Source: Metaphire vulgaris (Eukaryota; Annelida; Clitellata; Crassiclitellata; Megascolecidae). From it: 64,000 nt of DNA. Position 1 is the stretch's first letter, and each line of letters opens with the position of its first letter. The DNA lies in NCBI GenBank assembly GCA_018105865.1, contig CM030834.1, positions 14,262,719 to 14,326,718 on the forward strand, written 5' to 3'. This document shows, one piece after another, positions 61,724 to 64,000 of the stretch. The position numbers were made by a program, and so were the translations under genes. The notes below the pieces were generated by a model that worked only from the letters and a program-made list of their open reading frames with translations, had not been told where the DNA came from and ran no database searches.

Positions 61724-62021
61724 GGGACGGGAAGAGAGCAGGGTGGTAACAACGTTGGACGATGGAGCAGGAAGTCATAGGTTCAATTCCCACAGGAGCC
61801 CTAAGGTCGACTCAGCATTACTCGCTAGAGGGCGGTGGTAAACTGAGGAGCAGCGTTAAGCTGTGAGGTAAAACGTGGGTCTGGGGAAAGTAATGGCAAC
61901 CTACTCCAGATTAATGGTAAACCATTACATTCCACCTATGTTGATGATTGCCCAGGCCGGAGATAAGCGTCTGAACCCAACGCTCGGACCTCGAGTACGG
62001 GCCCTACCTTTACCTTTTTCC
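61724..62021 (+). mobile_element. tRNA-derived SINE, near full length
   Basis: The head GGGAAGAGAGCAGGGTGGTA is followed by the B-box-like GGTTCAATTCC, then GGAGCCCTAAGGTCGACTCA and CGCTAGAGGGCGGTGG. The body ends GGGCCCTACCTTTACC with a T-rich tail. A 10-bp target duplication CTTGTTAAGT flanks it (61714-61723 and 62022-62031). It shares its head with 13766 and head plus body with 12468. Confidence 0.85.
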
Positions 62022-62049
62022 CTTGTTAAGTACATATCAAACCAGCATG

Positions 62050-63540
62050 ACCACAAAGCATAGGTTTTTCAAAATACCAAAATGTCAACTATAATAGCCT
62101 GTTTACAAATCAGGTCTTGATTACAAATATTTTAAATGAATGCATCATTCTCTGACATAAAACACCAATCACAAACAATTGAAAAAGACAACTATGAAAC
62201 AAGTTCATTTTAATATTCAAAATAGTATTATAATTTTCAACTGTGCAGCTATTGCTGAAGAGAAAACAAGACCATGCTGATTAATAGATTAAATAGATTA
62301 TAAAAGGCAATTAATAGATGTAGCAAAGTCACTAAAACTCATTGGTGATGAGCTACAAATGTAGATTTTCAAAAAAAAAACAAGAATAATTTCATGTTCA
62401 ATAATAAATGTTATACAAGTAATAACATTATATTCAAACTATTTCACTTTTTAAAGTTTCATTAAAAATTTTCAACTCAGAATGCTGCAACCAATTCAAA
62501 ACAATTCAAGAACCAAGAAGTGGTCAGCATATTATCAATTGGCAATTAGATTGGTGATAAGAGCAAAAATAAATGATTTTTGCACAGAAACAATCTATTA
62601 ATGATATCAATTCATTGTAACAGATCATAGCATTTTAGACTAAATTAGAACTACTGTCAACATCTGGTAGGTGTAAGTGTGTATCTGTGACTGTGTGCAT
62701 GTATCATCTATCTAACATTGCCTAACACTGCTGAAATCTCAGTTCACTTTAGCAATTAACAAGCATGTTGTAAAGGACGAGAACCATTAGCATTATGTTT
62801 AAATAAGATTAAATAACGTATTTAGGGAAACAATATAGAACAAATGTTGGACTCGATCAAATGAAAGGAAAAATATCATAATAAACAGTCTGCTCAAGTG
62901 ATTAAAAGAAGTTGGCGACTGAAGATATTATGCACGTAGCTACTGCAACTCTTTAAAGACATTGGCTGCTGATAATTAATATAATTTGGCAATATTATCA
63001 ATCAACTATGTTGTCAAATGGCAAAACTAGGAATGACAATATCACAGTCTTCATAAAATCTTACAAAATTCACAGATAAGCAAACAGTCCAGCAAACCAA
63101 TGCTTACCATAGCAAATCTTTGATAGCATTTCTATGTATATTTAAATCTAAGCTAATTTGGCTTAATTTAGGTTTTAGAAAAGCAATTTGCAAGCCAGGT
63201 ATCTGCAATTATGTCTCTCTAATTCCTTTTATATTTGTGCCATTGAACAATTTTACTCCTAGATTCTATAAAATCACTCACTGATTTTAAACACAAATGG
63301 CAGTTAATAAAACATGAATTTACAAATTAGCAGTCAAAAAAAGAAAGTAAAATGATACAATTCCTAGTGTCTTTAATTGTCTGCAAAGTCATCAATATTT
63401 TATAAAAATATTTGCCATTCACATGTGCCTCGATTTTATCTCGTTTTACGCATCATCCGATATTGAAGTTGCTCAAAGATACAACAAAAATCTATATTTA
63501 AACATAAATATCTCTTCTACATTCTAATTAGGTTCACGTA
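62050..63540. other. AT-rich intergenic or 3' UTR sequence
   Basis: No exon, repeat or open frame with coding character. It may hold the 3' flank of a minus-strand gene entering from the right. Confidence 0.4.
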
Positions 63541-63548
63541 AATTCAGA

Positions 63549-63554
63549 CATTTA
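63549..63554 (-). terminator. Candidate polyadenylation signal, minus strand
   Basis: AATAAA on the minus strand (TTTATT on plus), about 335 bp beyond the stop codon of the proposed right-edge exon. Confidence 0.3.
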
Positions 63555-63885
63555 TTACAATAACTGTCATAGTTGTCATACACCTTGTATGAATATTCTT
63601 TTCCCTATGAGCATATAATTACAATTAAATCCAATTACCAGTTATTCTGATTTAAATACAAAACACAGTTTTTGTCGCTAGTTAAACACCGAAGCTTTAC
63701 AGTCATAAACCAAAGATGACCACTACTTGTGGCATCATAAATGCAACGGATACATAGCAAACAATTACGGGCACAAGAAAGATTCGATATATGAACAGGA
63801 CAAACAAAACCAAAAAAAATCACAAATTCTAGAAGAGTATCAATGCAGAGAACAAATGCAGAAGAAAGTATCGGAAAAGTAGTGA

Positions 63886-63999
63886 TCACTCTGCCACAGG
63901 ACGTCCTCTACTCGTCACTTTCTTTATTAAACATTTATTCTGCAGTTGGATATCATTTGTATCCAGTAAACATATATCAAGTTTCTGCTCACATCGGTT
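63886..63999 (-). CDS. Possible C-terminal exon of a gene entering from the right
   Basis: The minus-strand frame, open to the window edge, encodes NRCEQKLDICLLDTNDIQLQ + NKCLIKKVTSRGRPVAE and then TGA at 63888-63886. The residue mix looks protein-like, but only 37 codons are visible, so this is weak. Family not recognised. Confidence 0.3.
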   Translation of the reverse strand, partial: NRCEQKLDICLLDTNDIQLQNKCLIKKVTSRGRPVAE

Positions 64000-64000
64000 A

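Overview
This is a repeat-rich animal nuclear genome window. It shows long introns with canonical splice signals, tRNA-derived SINEs, (TA)n microsatellites and many non-autonomous DNA transposons. Frequent AGGCCTA words and the repeat spectrum suggest a marine invertebrate, possibly a deuterostome such as an echinoderm. That placement is weak. There are no bacterial operons, CRISPR arrays or rRNA genes, and no stand-alone tRNA gene was seen.

Four gene units can be supported.
(1) Minus strand, 226 to about 16884, probably extending to a CpG-rich first exon at 23377-23707 and running off the left edge. This is an intron-rich gene whose exons join in consistent reading frame. It carries a Dpy-30-like '[11 protein letters not shown]' motif and an EF-hand-like segment, and most resembles the ciliary/sperm protein EFCAB5.
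(2) Plus strand, 28425-33203. This is a single-exon gene of about 1592 residues: a leucine-rich-repeat type I membrane protein whose cytoplasmic tail carries nine copies of an unrecognised 'FRFP...LLWRGG.K.PY.SEKLSK' module.
(3) Plus strand, 38025-61031. Eight exons reconstruct a protein of about 4573 residues with signal peptide, coiled-coil-like ectodomain, TSP1, Ig and EGF domains, one membrane span and a low-complexity cytoplasmic tail of about 3870 residues encoded in one 11.6 kb exon.
(4) Minus strand at the right edge (63886-63999), a possible C-terminal exon of a further gene.

The rest is largely transposons. Three Tc1/mariner-like or unassigned DNA transposons lie in intron 3690-9429 of gene 1, each bounded by (TA)n. 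A series of hAT-type elements is defined by inverted termini plus 8-bp target duplications: 13201-14375, 15233-16157, 15286-15643, 17038-17193, 17921-19903, 18018-18565, 20598-20920, 21167-21560, 22054-22247, 22434-22621, 24300-24726, 25237-25554, 33281-33494, 42118-42298, 42465-42758, 44372-45030 and 47353-47661. There is also a small TTAA-flanked piggyBac-like MITE, several 'GGGGCTGTCCAT' MITEs, three tRNA-SINE copies, four copies of an (ATTG)n-tailed retroelement end, and decayed LINE-type coding sequence at 34321-35080.

The most interesting observations are the novel architecture and giant repetitive tail of the TSP1-Ig-EGF receptor-like protein, the nine-copy WR module in the LRR receptor tail, and a perfect replication-dependent histone mRNA 3' stem-loop about 35 nt after the transposase stop of a mariner-like element, with a decayed look-alike in the neighbouring Tc1-like element.
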